NCBI GenBank assembly: GCA_046349515.1
Contig: JAXMCE010000018.1
Location: forward strand, 1-57,922
Direction of reading: 5' to 3'
DNA from: JBGPGW01 sp046349515
GTDB taxonomy: Bacteria; Pseudomonadota; Alphaproteobacteria; CADEGL01
DNA length: 57,922 nt
Position numbers and translations under genes: made by a program. Positions 50,160 to 57,922 of the stretch are shown piece after piece. Position 1 is the first letter of the stretch; every line of letters begins with the position of its first letter. Below the pieces are notes generated by a model that saw only the letters and a list, made by a program, of their open reading frames with translations, searched no databases and was not told the origin of the DNA.

Positions 50160-51691
50160 CACAGCGGGATGTTGTCGTGCTTCTTCCAGGGATTCTCGAG
50201 CGACTTGTTCCGCAGCATGGCCAGCGCGCGGCAAAGCCGGCGCCGCGTCGAATGCGGCATGATCACGTCGTCGATGAAACCCCGGTGAGCGGCGACGAAG
50301 GGGTTGGCGAACTTCGCCCGATATTCCTCGGTCCGCTCGGCGATCTTGGCCTCGTCCTTGCGGTCCTCGCGGAAGATGATCTCGACCGCTCCCTTCGGGC
50401 CCATGACGGCGATCTCGGCCGTGGGCCAGGCGTAGTTCACGTCGCCCCTGAGATGCTTCGAGCTCATGACGTCGTAGGCGCCGCCGTAGGCCTTGCGCGT
50501 GATGACCGTGACCTTGGGTACGGTCGCCTCGGCGAAGGCGAAGAGCAGCTTCGCCCCGTGCTTGATGATGCCGCCGTATTCCTGCGCGGTGCCCGGAAGA
50601 AACCCCGGCACGTCGACGAAGGTCACGATCGGGATGTTGAAGCAGTCGCAGAAGCGGACGAAGCGCGCGGCCTTGGTCGAGGACGCGATGTCGAGGCAGC
50701 CGGCCAGCACCATGGGCTGATTCGCGACAAAACCGACGGTCGAGCCCTCCATGCGGCCGAAGCCCGTGATGATGTTTTTCGCGTGCTCGGGTTGGACCTC
50801 GAAGAAATCGCCCTCGTCGACCACCTTCTCGATCAGCTCGTGCATGTCATAGGGCTTGTTCGGATTGGCGGGTACGAGGGTGTCGAGGGCCTGTTCCTCC
50901 CGATCACCCGGATCCGTCGTCGGGCGCATCGGCGGCTTCTCGCGATTCGAAGCCGGCAGGAAGTCGAAGAAGCGGCGCATCTGGAGCAGGGTCTCGACGT
51001 CGTTCTCGAAAGCGCCGTCGGCGACGCCCGATCGCGTCGTGTGGGTGACGGCGCCGCCCAGCTCCTCATGGGTCACCGTTTCGTGGGTGACTGTCTTCAC
51101 CACGTCCGGCCCCGTCACGAACATATAGGCGCTGTCCTTCACCATGAAGATGAAGTCGGTCATGGCGGGCGAGTAGACGGCCCCGCCGGCACATGGGCCC
51201 ATGATGACCGAAATCTGCGGGACGACGCCCGAGGCCAGAACGTTCAATTGGAAGACGTCGGCGTAGCCGGCGAGCGAGGCCACCCCTTCCTGGATCCGCG
51301 CCCCACCCGAATCGTTGAGGCCGATGATCGGCGCGCCGACCTTCATGGCCTGGCGCATGACTTTGCAGATCTTCTCCGCGTGCGCCTCCGAAAGGCTCCC
51401 GCCGAAGACCGTGAAATCCTGGCTGAAGACGAAGACTTGGCGGCCGTTGATCGTGCCCCAGCCCGTGACGACGCCGTCTCCGGGCACGAGCTGGTCCGCC
51501 ATGCCGAAATCGCCGCAGCGGTGCCCGACGAACATGTCGTATTCCTCGAAGGAGTCGGGGTCGAGGAGGACGTCGATCCGCTCGCGCGCCGTGAGCTTGC
51601 CCTTCTCGTGCTGGGCCGCGATGCGGCGTGCCCCGCCGCCAAGGCGAGCCGCCGCGCGCTTCTCGTCAAGCTGGCGAAGAATGTCCTTCAT
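50159..51691 (-). CDS. pccB: Propionyl-CoA carboxylase, carboxyltransferase beta subunit
   Basis: 510 residues, normal for PccB. N half: GLNDSGGARIQEGVASLAGYAD and MGPCAGGAVYSPAMTDF, the acyl-CoA and carboxybiotin pockets; C half: DVPGFLPGTAQEYGGIIKHGAK and VITRKAYGGAYDVMSSKHLRGD. DSGGARIQEG separates it from the MccB-type sequence at 32579. The ATG at 51691 has a GGAGGG about 10 bases upstream. It lies 89 bases after the Atp12 gene on the same strand, and 3 kb from pccA. Confidence 0.94.
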   Translation of the reverse strand: MKDILRQLDEKRAAARLGGGARRIAAQHEKGKLTARERIDVLLDPDSFEEYDMFVGHRCGDFGMADQLVPGDGVVTGWGTINGRQVFVFSQDFTVFGGSLSEAHAEKICKVMRQAMKVGAPIIGLNDSGGARIQEGVASLAGYADVFQLNVLASGVVPQISVIMGPCAGGAVYSPAMTDFIFMVKDSAYMFVTGPDVVKTVTHETVTHEELGGAVTHTTRSGVADGAFENDVETLLQMRRFFDFLPASNREKPPMRPTTDPGDREEQALDTLVPANPNKPYDMHELIEKVVDEGDFFEVQPEHAKNIITGFGRMEGSTVGFVANQPMVLAGCLDIASSTKAARFVRFCDCFNIPIVTFVDVPGFLPGTAQEYGGIIKHGAKLLFAFAEATVPKVTVITRKAYGGAYDVMSSKHLRGDVNYAWPTAEIAVMGPKGAVEIIFREDRKDEAKIAERTEEYRAKFANPFVAAHRGFIDDVIMPHSTRRRLCRALAMLRNKSLENPWKKHDNIPL

Positions 51692-51780
51692 CGGTCCACT
51701 CCCTCCGTCATAGGCGGTTCCCGCCGGAACGGTGCATAGTTTCCTGCAGATAGCACCAACACGCCTCTCCCGCCAGCGCC

Positions 51781-52488
51781 TCAGCCGCGGGAGAGCGCCA
51801 TGAAACGCGCGGCCGTGGCGACGTCGCGCGCGAGGCCCTGGCGCCGGCGCAGCGCCTCGGCGTCCTCGCCCCACCGCTCCATCTGGTGGATTTCGTCGAG
51901 CTCGGAGAGAGCGGTCGCCTCTTCCGCATCGATGCGCCCCTCCGCGAGCGCGAGGCCGAGGACAAGCGACCCGAGCGCCTGGGTCGCCTGGGCAAGGCCC
52001 GCCAGCGCATAGTCGTCATAGCGGCCGACGGCATCCCGATAGATCGCGAGCACGGCGGGCGCCTGCTCGACGAAAACGACACCGCGCGTCGAGGCAAGCG
52101 GCGCATCGAAGCGTGCCGCCGCCCAGTCGAGCAACGGCTGCCAGAGCGCGTGCTGTCGGCGCGCAAGGTCGGACGATCCTTCGTCCCGGTAACACAGGAG
52201 ATCGGAGCCGGCGAAGCCCCCGATGTCCTCGACGATGCGGATCCGCTCGGCCCCCACGATGTCGATCGCCCGGTAGGCCAGGTAGAGAAGCGGCATGGTC
52301 TCAGCGTCCAGGCGCTCGCCCTGGGCGTCCCATTCGGCCGCGATCGCCGCGGCCAGGCCCTCGCTCGGCACGGCGAAAGGCCGCTTGCCCGGAGTCCGCA
52401 CCGGGCGACCATCGAGGGCGATCTCAAAGCCGCCCTCGCGCCGGACGACGGAGACCGCGCGATAGAAGCGCTTCGGGCCTCCCGTCAC
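51781..52488 (-). CDS. ATP12 family F1-ATPase assembly chaperone
   Basis: 235 residues with KRFYRAVSVVRREGGFEIALDGRPVRTPGKRPFAVPSEGLA, EWDAQGERLDAETMPLLYLAYRAID and, at the C-terminus, LALAEGRIDAEEATALSELDEIHQMERWG. Atp12 binds the F1 alpha subunit during ATP synthase assembly in mitochondria and Alphaproteobacteria. The GTG start at 52488 overlaps the AsmA stop (GTGA). Useful taxonomic marker. Confident family call. Confidence 0.92.
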   Translation of the reverse strand: MTGGPKRFYRAVSVVRREGGFEIALDGRPVRTPGKRPFAVPSEGLAAAIAAEWDAQGERLDAETMPLLYLAYRAIDIVGAERIRIVEDIGGFAGSDLLCYRDEGSSDLARRQHALWQPLLDWAAARFDAPLASTRGVVFVEQAPAVLAIYRDAVGRYDDYALAGLAQATQALGSLVLGLALAEGRIDAEEATALSELDEIHQMERWGEDAEALRRRQGLARDVATAARFMALSRG

Positions 52489-54359
52489 TTCTTGAATAGA
52501 TCCTTGATACCCTTGCCCACGCCCTCGAGCGCCTTGCCGACCCCACTCTTCTGTTGCGCCGGCGCTTCCTGGGCCGCGGGCTTCGCCTGAGACGCCGTGA
52601 CGCATGGATTCTCGCCGGGCTTGGCACTCTCCTGTCCGCCCGCCGCGCCGGCGAGCGCGCCGAGCACACCCGAGATGGCACCACCACTCGCGCCCGCGAC
52701 GGCGCCCGCCGCGCCGAGCGCGCCTTTCGCGAGCGCGGCCGCGTCCGGCGTATAGGACGGATCGAGGATCGGCCCCGTGATCTTGATTGGTACCGCCAGG
52801 TTCATGAGGCTCTGGTTCTTCGGTCGCGGGTCGATGATCATGTTGAGTGTCTCGGGCCCGAGGTCGATGTGCCCGCCGCCCGCGATCGTGAAGGCGGACG
52901 AGTCGATGACGAGCGCCTGGCTCGTCGCCGTTCCGCCTTTCACGTCGAATTTCGAGACGAGGCAGTTGAGCTTGGTCGTGTCCTCCTTGGGAGACCAGGG
53001 ATCGATGACCTTCATGAGGTCGGCCGAGACGAGCTTCAACGCCTTGTTGTTGATGCGCCCTTCGTTCATCACGATGCTGGTCTTGCCGCCGAGGCTCGAC
53101 GCGATGGCATGGGCGGAGCCGCCGCTGCCGGCGAGTTCGACGTCCACATCGGCGTTGCCCTCGATGATCTTCTCGGTTCCGAACGTGGCGAGAAGCGCGC
53201 CGACGTCCACCTTGTTGCTCTTGAGCGCGAGGTCGATGGCAGGCTTGGCGCCGCTTCCGTCGGCCACGAGATCAAGATGCAAGGCACTGCCCGCGACCTG
53301 GACGCTGAGCGGCTTCAGCGACAGTTTTCCGCCGTGGAGCGCCACCTTGCCCGCGAGTTTTTCGAGCGTGATGTCTTGGGTGATGATCTGGTCGGCCTGG
53401 AGATCGAGATCGGCCTCGGCAGCGTGGAGACTCTTGAGGTCGATCGGATCGTCGCTGAAAAGACGATTGGATCCTCCCGATTTGCTGCCTCCCCCTGCCG
53501 CCTTTCCGCCGTCCTTGCCCTTCTCGGCCGGCGCGCCGCTCAAGCTCGTCAGCTCCTTCACGTTGATGACAGGCGCATTGATCTTGCCGGCGACGCGCAA
53601 CGGCGTCGCCTTGAGCTGGGCCGTCAGGTCGGCGATCACATGGGACTGTCCAACCTTGGCATCCAGCGCCATCGCGTAGGGCTTCTTGCCATCGATCAGT
53701 TCGGCCACGGGATCGAGCTTGCCATCGACCGTGACAGCCTGGCCGTTGAGCGACCCCACGAGCGCGACCGCCAGCGGGCTTGTCGAGGACTTCGTGCTCG
53801 CATTGAACCGTTCGAGCTTGACCGTCGTCTGCTGCCCCGTCCGCCCATCGCGGAAAGTCAGCGCCAGGTCCTTGACGACGACGTCGTTGACGACAGGCAA
53901 GGCACCGCCTTCCCCGCCTTTGCCCCCGCCCGACGGCGCGGCCGGCTGGCTCTTGCCGGTCTCTTCGAACACCCAATTGCCCCGACCCTGCTTGTCGGTC
54001 TCGAGAAGAATGTCGGCGCCGTCGAGCACGAGGCGCCGCACGCGGATCTCCCGCGAAAGAAGCGGCATCAATTCCACTTCCGCGCCGAAGGATTTGAGCT
54101 TCACCATCTCGGGCCGGCTGCCCCAGGGCGCGTTCGCGAAGGTGACGTCGGCGACGCTAACGGACGGCGTCAGGGTGAAAACCTTGAGCTTCAGGTCGCC
54201 CTTGATGGTGAGCGCGCGGCCGGTCGCCTTCTGAGCCTCCTCCGCGATCTTCCCGCGGTAGGCGTTGACGTCGATGGTCTGCACCGCGATCACTACGCCG
54301 ACCACGATGACGACGATCAGCACGACGATTGCGATCACAATCTTGCGCAGAGCACGCAT
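52485..54359 (-). CDS. AsmA family protein
   Basis: 624 residues. An N-terminal membrane anchor (IVIAIVVLIVVIVVGVVIAV) leads into QTIDVNAYRGKIAEEAQKATG and LTPSVSVADVTFANAPWG, the AsmA start. The middle is beta-rich with RRLVLDGADILLETD, LSLKPLSVQVAGSALHLDLV and INNKALKLVSADLMKVIDP. The C-terminus is Gly/Ala-rich then lysine-rich, ending GKALEGVGKGIKDLFKK. AsmA proteins bridge the periplasm and are linked to outer-membrane lipid handling. It overlaps the HAD gene by one base. Periplasmic, inner-membrane anchored. Confidence 0.88.
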   Translation of the reverse strand: MRALRKIVIAIVVLIVVIVVGVVIAVQTIDVNAYRGKIAEEAQKATGRALTIKGDLKLKVFTLTPSVSVADVTFANAPWGSRPEMVKLKSFGAEVELMPLLSREIRVRRLVLDGADILLETDKQGRGNWVFEETGKSQPAAPSGGGKGGEGGALPVVNDVVVKDLALTFRDGRTGQQTTVKLERFNASTKSSTSPLAVALVGSLNGQAVTVDGKLDPVAELIDGKKPYAMALDAKVGQSHVIADLTAQLKATPLRVAGKINAPVINVKELTSLSGAPAEKGKDGGKAAGGGSKSGGSNRLFSDDPIDLKSLHAAEADLDLQADQIITQDITLEKLAGKVALHGGKLSLKPLSVQVAGSALHLDLVADGSGAKPAIDLALKSNKVDVGALLATFGTEKIIEGNADVDVELAGSGGSAHAIASSLGGKTSIVMNEGRINNKALKLVSADLMKVIDPWSPKEDTTKLNCLVSKFDVKGGTATSQALVIDSSAFTIAGGGHIDLGPETLNMIIDPRPKNQSLMNLAVPIKITGPILDPSYTPDAAALAKGALGAAGAVAGASGGAISGVLGALAGAAGGQESAKPGENPCVTASQAKPAAQEAPAQQKSGVGKALEGVGKGIKDLFKK

Positions 54360-55030
54360 TATCGCCTCCTCATCAGGGATTGAAGTGCGGACGTGAGGGC
54401 CGCGCCGTCATCGACGACCATGGCGGCACCGGCCGCACGCAACTCGTCCGAATCGTGATAGCCCCACCCCACGCCGACGCCGACCACGCCGGCATTTCGC
54501 GCCATCATCATATCAAAGGTCGTATCGCCCACCATCATCGTCGAAGCGGCGCTGGCCCCGGCTTCCGTGATCGCCCGCAACAGCATGTCCGGGCTCGGTT
54601 TTCCGGGATTGTCGTCCGCCGTCTGGACGGTGACGAAGTATCGCTCGAGATCATGACGGCCAAGGGTCAGCGCAAGGCCGCGCCGCCCTTTCCCCGTCGC
54701 GATGCCGAGGAGAATCCCTGCGGCATCGAGGGAGGCCAGGGTCTCGCGGATGCCGGGGAAAAGCGGCTCGTCCCCGCTCGCGCGCTCAAGCGCGTGGAAG
54801 GATTCCTTGTAGCGCTCCGCGAGCGCGGCGTGATCGGCAGCCATGCCATCTTGATGAAGCGTCGCGATGGCTTCGATGAGCGGCAGGCCGACGACGCGCC
54901 GAATCGCAGCGGGATTGGGTGGGCTCAGCCCCGCCGAGCGCCACGCCGCGCCCATGGCGCTCACGATCGTGTGCTGGGTGTCGACGAGCGTACCGTCGCA
55001 GTCGAAGACGACGAGGTAGGGATCGGCCAT
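54359..55030 (-). CDS. HAD-IA hydrolase, phosphoglycolate phosphatase-like
   Basis: 223 residues. FDCDGTLVDT (Asp10, Asp12) is motif I, GIATGKGRRG motif II, GKPSPDM the lysine, and VGDTTFDMMMARNAG motif IV. The cap sequence (TLHQDGMAADHAALAERYKESF) puts it in the HAD-IA/Gph branch. It dephosphorylates a small phosphorylated metabolite; phosphoglycolate is a common but not certain substrate. It follows the pseudouridine synthase gene by 3 bases. Confidence 0.9.
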   Translation of the reverse strand: MADPYLVVFDCDGTLVDTQHTIVSAMGAAWRSAGLSPPNPAAIRRVVGLPLIEAIATLHQDGMAADHAALAERYKESFHALERASGDEPLFPGIRETLASLDAAGILLGIATGKGRRGLALTLGRHDLERYFVTVQTADDNPGKPSPDMLLRAITEAGASAASTMMVGDTTFDMMMARNAGVVGVGVGWGYHDSDELRAAGAAMVVDDGAALTSALQSLMRRR

Positions 55031-55033
55031 GGC

Positions 55034-56083
55034 TTACCCGCGCCCTCCCATGCGCAACGCGAAGGGATCTCGGTCGTCCTCGGCTTCGAGGCCGAAGTAG
55101 CGCCAGGTCGCCGCCATGTGCGGCGGCAAAGGCGCCGCGAGGCGGAGTGGCGGCTCCCCGGCCCGCGGCAGGATGAGCAAGCGCGCGTGGAGATGGAGGC
55201 GGCGTGCCTGAGGCAATTCAGGGAGGAACGCAGCCCGGCCGCCATACTTCCCATCTCCGAGGATGGGCGTGCCGATGGCCGCCATATGCGCGCGCAGCTG
55301 GTGCGTGCGGCCGGTGAGCGGCATGAGTGCGACCCACGCGGCACGCTTGCCCATCGCCTCGACCACGGCATAGCGGGTGACGGCTGCCTTGCCGTCCTCG
55401 CTTTCCTCCACGACGCGTTCGCCTTTCGACTGAAAGCGCTTGGCCAACGGCCGGTCGATCTCGCCCTGCCGCGGCCGCGGCACCCCGATGACGAGCGCCC
55501 AATAGACCTTTTGCGCCGCGCGGCTTCGGAACGAAGTCGCCAGGGCAGCGGCGGCGCGCGCCGATCGCGCGAGGACGAGAACGCCGCTCGTGTCCCGATC
55601 GAGCCGGTGGACAAGACGCGGCCGCTCCGGCGCCTCGAAACGCAAGGCATCGAGCATCGCGTCAAGATGCTGGCCAGTCCCGGTGCCACCCTGCACCGCG
55701 AGGCCCGCGGGCTTGTCGATCGCGATGATCTCATCGTCCTTGTGGAGGATGCGCGCACGCAAGGCGTCGGCCTCGGCCGAGGAGACGCGCGGTCGCGCGG
55801 GCTGCGCCGTGCTTCGCGGATGCGTGGCCTCGGCCAAGGGCGGCACGCGCACGACCTGGCCGGCTGCAAGGCGCTGCCCCGCCTTGGCGCGCGCGCCATC
55901 GACCCGCACCTGGCCGGCCCTCAAGAGCCGCTGTAGGCGACCGTGGGTGAGGTCGGGGAAATGACGGCTGAACCAGCGATCGAGCCGAAGGGCCGCTTCG
56001 TCCGCACCGACCGTGATGTGGCGCACGCCGCTGACGGGCCCGGTCCCGCCGCTGGCCTCACGATGGCTCGCGCGATTCTCCAT
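55034..56083 (-). CDS. RluA-family 23S rRNA pseudouridine synthase
   Basis: 349 residues. An S4 domain (RLDRWFSRHFPDLTHGRLQRLL) precedes the catalytic domain, where RLVHRLDRDTSGVLVLA holds the catalytic aspartate (HRLDRDTSG) and TGRTHQLRAHMAAIGTPILGD the second motif. RluC/RluD isomerise uridines of 23S rRNA. Both the S4 domain and the length agree. The ATG at 56083 is placed just after the rarA stop; longer versions would enter rarA. Confidence 0.9.
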   Translation of the reverse strand: MENRASHREASGGTGPVSGVRHITVGADEAALRLDRWFSRHFPDLTHGRLQRLLRAGQVRVDGARAKAGQRLAAGQVVRVPPLAEATHPRSTAQPARPRVSSAEADALRARILHKDDEIIAIDKPAGLAVQGGTGTGQHLDAMLDALRFEAPERPRLVHRLDRDTSGVLVLARSARAAAALATSFRSRAAQKVYWALVIGVPRPRQGEIDRPLAKRFQSKGERVVEESEDGKAAVTRYAVVEAMGKRAAWVALMPLTGRTHQLRAHMAAIGTPILGDGKYGGRAAFLPELPQARRLHLHARLLILPRAGEPPLRLAAPLPPHMAATWRYFGLEAEDDRDPFALRMGGRG

Positions 56084-56091
56084 GGCCGCGA

Positions 56092-57426
56092 TCAGCCGCG
56101 CCCGGCCCGATCGGAGCGGTGCGGCTCCTCCTGGCCGTCCTCGGCCATCTTCTCGCGAAGCCGCGACCAATATTCGAGCCGTTTCCGGATTTCGCGCTCG
56201 AAGCCGCGGTCGACCGGCTGGTAGTAGCTCGCACGCGCCATGCCGTCCGGGAAATAGTTCTGGCCCGAGAACGCCTCGCTCGTGTCGTGGTCGTAGGCGT
56301 AACCGGCGCTGTAGCCGAGCTCACGCATGAGCTTCGTCGGCGCGTTCAGAATGTGCATGGGCGGCATGAGGGAGCCGGTCTCCCGCGCGGCGCCGCTCGC
56401 GGCCCCGAAGGCACGGTAGGCAGCGTTCGACTTGGGCGAGGTGCCGAGATAGATCACGGCCTGGGCGATCGCCAGCTCGCCCTCGGGGCTTCCCAGTCGA
56501 TCATAGGCGTCCCACGCAGCGAGCGTCTGCGGCAGCGCCTGCGGATCGGCGAGGCCGACATCCTCGACCGCGAACCGCACGAGGCGACGCGCGATGTAGT
56601 TGGGATCCTCCCCGCCCGCGAGCATGCGCGCGAGCCAATAGAGCGCCGCATCGGTGTCCGAGCCGCGCAGCGATTTGTGCAGCGCGCTGATGAGGTTGTA
56701 GTGGCTCTCCTGCTGCTTGTCGTAGATGGGAACGCGGCGCTGCACGGTCGCGGCGAGTGCGCCCGCATCGAGGCGCGGCTCGCGCGGCAGGGCGAACAGC
56801 TCCTCGGCCAGGTTGAGAAGGAACCGCCCGTCGCCATCGGCCATGGCGCGAAGTGCCACGCGGGCCTCCTCCGTCAAGGGCAGCGGGCGCCCCTCGGCGG
56901 CCTCGGCACGGCCGAGCAGTTCCTCGAGCGCCGAGTCATCAAGCCGCCGCAGCACCATCACCTGGCAGCGCGAAAGCAGCGCGGCGTTGATCTCGAAAGA
57001 AGGATTCTCGGTCGTTGCGCCCACGAGCGTCACCGTGCCGTCCTCGACATACGGGAGGAAGCCATCCTGCTGCGCGCGGTTGAACCGATGGATCTCGTCG
57101 ATGAAGAGAAGCGTTCCGCGCCCTGCCACGCGCCGCTCGCGCGCACGCTCGAAGACCTTTCTCAGGTCCGCGACACCGGAGAAGACAGCCGAGAGCGGCT
57201 CGAAGACGAGATCGGTCTTCTCCGCAAGAAGCCGCGCGATCGTCGTCTTGCCGGAGCCGGGCGGCCCCCACAGGACCATCGACGCCAGGCGGTGCTGGGT
57301 CACCATTCGGCCGATGGGCCCTGAATCCGAAATGAGGTGATCTTGTCCCACCACTTCGGACAGGGTCTTGGGCCTCAGCCGGTCGGCCAGGGGTCGCGGC
57401 GCTTGCGATTCGAAGAGCGTTGGCAC
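56092..57426 (-). CDS. rarA: Replication-associated recombination protein A (RarA/MgsA)
   Basis: 444 residues. AAA+ Walker A GPPGSGKTT at about 54-62, Walker B LLFIDEIHRFN at 107-116, sensor 1 GATTENPSFEIN; C-terminal part QQESHYNLISALHKSLRGSD and ARRLVRFAVEDVGLADPQAL, typical of RarA and WRNIP1. It acts at stalled replication forks. The start is GTG at 57426 (VPTLFESQAPRPLADRLRP, the standard opening); the ATG at 57537 would add about 37 unrelated residues. The first gene of a leftward series with the pseudouridine synthase. Confidence 0.93.
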   Translation of the reverse strand: MPTLFESQAPRPLADRLRPKTLSEVVGQDHLISDSGPIGRMVTQHRLASMVLWGPPGSGKTTIARLLAEKTDLVFEPLSAVFSGVADLRKVFERARERRVAGRGTLLFIDEIHRFNRAQQDGFLPYVEDGTVTLVGATTENPSFEINAALLSRCQVMVLRRLDDSALEELLGRAEAAEGRPLPLTEEARVALRAMADGDGRFLLNLAEELFALPREPRLDAGALAATVQRRVPIYDKQQESHYNLISALHKSLRGSDTDAALYWLARMLAGGEDPNYIARRLVRFAVEDVGLADPQALPQTLAAWDAYDRLGSPEGELAIAQAVIYLGTSPKSNAAYRAFGAASGAARETGSLMPPMHILNAPTKLMRELGYSAGYAYDHDTSEAFSGQNYFPDGMARASYYQPVDRGFEREIRKRLEYWSRLREKMAEDGQEEPHRSDRAGRG

Positions 57427-57749
57427 GATGTCTTTTGGCTCAAACCGGGGCCGGCGCCCGCCTGCTCCGGCGCGCCGGTGACGACGACCGGTCCATGGAT
57501 GGCTCGGATAGTAGGATGGCCGGCAGACCGCCTGCAACGCGATTGATCGACTGGACGATTCGCCTGGGCGCCCCGGCGCGATCGGCGTCGAGCGGTATTA
57601 TCGTGTTGAGGCACGCCGCAACCCCGCGATACGATGAACGAGAGGATCGTCATCCCAACCGTTCATGCTCGTCGTCCGAGAGGGATCCGAGCCCGGCCGA
57701 TGGACAACCCAATCCATCCGCCTTGACCGTACTGTGTGTCACTCAGCCC
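57427..57749. other. Intergenic region between rarA and the right-edge gene
   Basis: About 320 bases with no convincing gene. A 92-aa ORF (57375-57653, minus) across it has no recognisable product. Promoters for rarA and for a rightward gene would fall here; I see no strong -35/-10 pair. Confidence 0.4.
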
Positions 57750-57922
57750 ATGTTTCAAGCTCTGCTCCTTTCCTATGCCCGCGACATCGGCCCGTCCTCC
57801 GGATGGAGCAGAGCCGCGAGTTTTCTTGTCCGATCGCTTGTCCATCGCCGCCTCGCCCACCATTGGCTCGACGTCCTCGAGGGCGCCTTCGCCGATGCGG
57901 CGCCGCGCGATCTCCGCGTCCA
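57750..57922 (+). CDS. Possible DUF535/VirK-like protein, N-terminal fragment
   Basis: A reading frame opens at ATG 57750 and runs off the right edge, about 57 codons: MFQALLLSYARDIGPSSGWS, then ASFLVRSLVHRRLAHHWLDV. The latter stretch recalls the opening of DUF535 (VirK/YbjX) proteins, where a hydrophobic basic helix of FLLRSL-H-RL--WL form precedes the domain. The first codons are less GC3-biased than the later ones, and the opposite strand is also open here (a C-terminal end stopping at 57663), so direction is uncertain. Judgement limited by the window edge. Confidence 0.35.
   Translation, partial: MFQALLLSYARDIGPSSGWSRAASFLVRSLVHRRLAHHWLDVLEGAFADAAPRDLRV

Noticed and set aside
1..57922. 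CRISPR arrays, insertion sequences, prophage or integrative elements
   Set aside because: No regularly spaced repeats, transposase, integrase or phage genes seen; the duplications found are of ordinary genes.

Overview
The window is about 58 kb of GC-rich, tightly packed chromosome from a free-living, nutritionally versatile alphaproteobacterium, perhaps Rhodospirillales- or Hyphomicrobiales-like. That placement is inferred from an Atp12-type F1-ATPase assembly chaperone, a DUF1489 protein, many acyl-CoA and organic-acid enzymes, and strong G/C preference at third codon positions. I see no rRNA, CRISPR array, insertion sequence, phage gene or integrase. The only RNA gene is a tRNA-Leu(GAG).

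Layout. 1-6.6 kb: start of a molybdopterin oxidoreductase, a DUF3179 protein, a dienoyl-CoA-reductase-like SDR diverging from an acyl-CoA synthetase/DsbA-fold isomerase pair, a Sel1-repeat protein, a small unknown ORF and an RDD membrane protein. 6.8-9.3 kb: 5-oxoprolinase pxpABC. 9.4-20.8 kb: an accessory catabolic locus. Its leftward arm runs flavin reductase, HpaB-type monooxygenase, RidA, DUF1028, a second HpaB-type monooxygenase, a second RidA and two MHS-type permeases. Its rightward arm is a LysR regulator, a glutamine-synthetase-like ligase and an iron alcohol dehydrogenase. The two arms share an intergenic region with three copies of CCTATG/CATAGG. 20.8-25.6 kb: bifunctional putA, DUF1489, a single-domain response regulator and an Hpt protein.

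25.7-42.9 kb: about 20 genes in one direction with little or no spacing, headed by a MerR-family LiuR-like regulator with a palindrome in its promoter. The run encodes the leucine/isovalerate route (isovaleryl-CoA dehydrogenase, both methylcrotonyl-CoA carboxylase subunits, two methylglutaconyl-CoA hydratase paralogues, HMG-CoA lyase, thiolase). Inserted among these are a RidA, three tandem DUF1989 proteins (the family of carboxyguanidine deiminase subunits), an SDR, DUF3291, a second acyl-CoA dehydrogenase, a second DsbA-fold isomerase, a K+-channel-like protein and a DASS permease.

43-57.9 kb is mostly housekeeping: mgtE, tRNA-Leu, lipB, acylphosphatase with pccA, a divergent MHS/MFS permease, then a leftward series rarA, RluA-type pseudouridine synthase, HAD phosphatase, AsmA, Atp12 chaperone, pccB and a 2TM protein. 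The propionyl-CoA carboxylase subunits would take propionyl-CoA to methylmalonyl-CoA, complementing the branched-chain pathway.

The best candidates for undescribed biology are the duplicated RidA/HpaB locus with DUF1028 at 9.4-20.8 kb and the DUF1989 triplet plus RidA inside the leucine operon. Functions given for these are inference from family and neighbourhood. Start codons were chosen by reading ribosome-binding sites and gene overlaps by eye.
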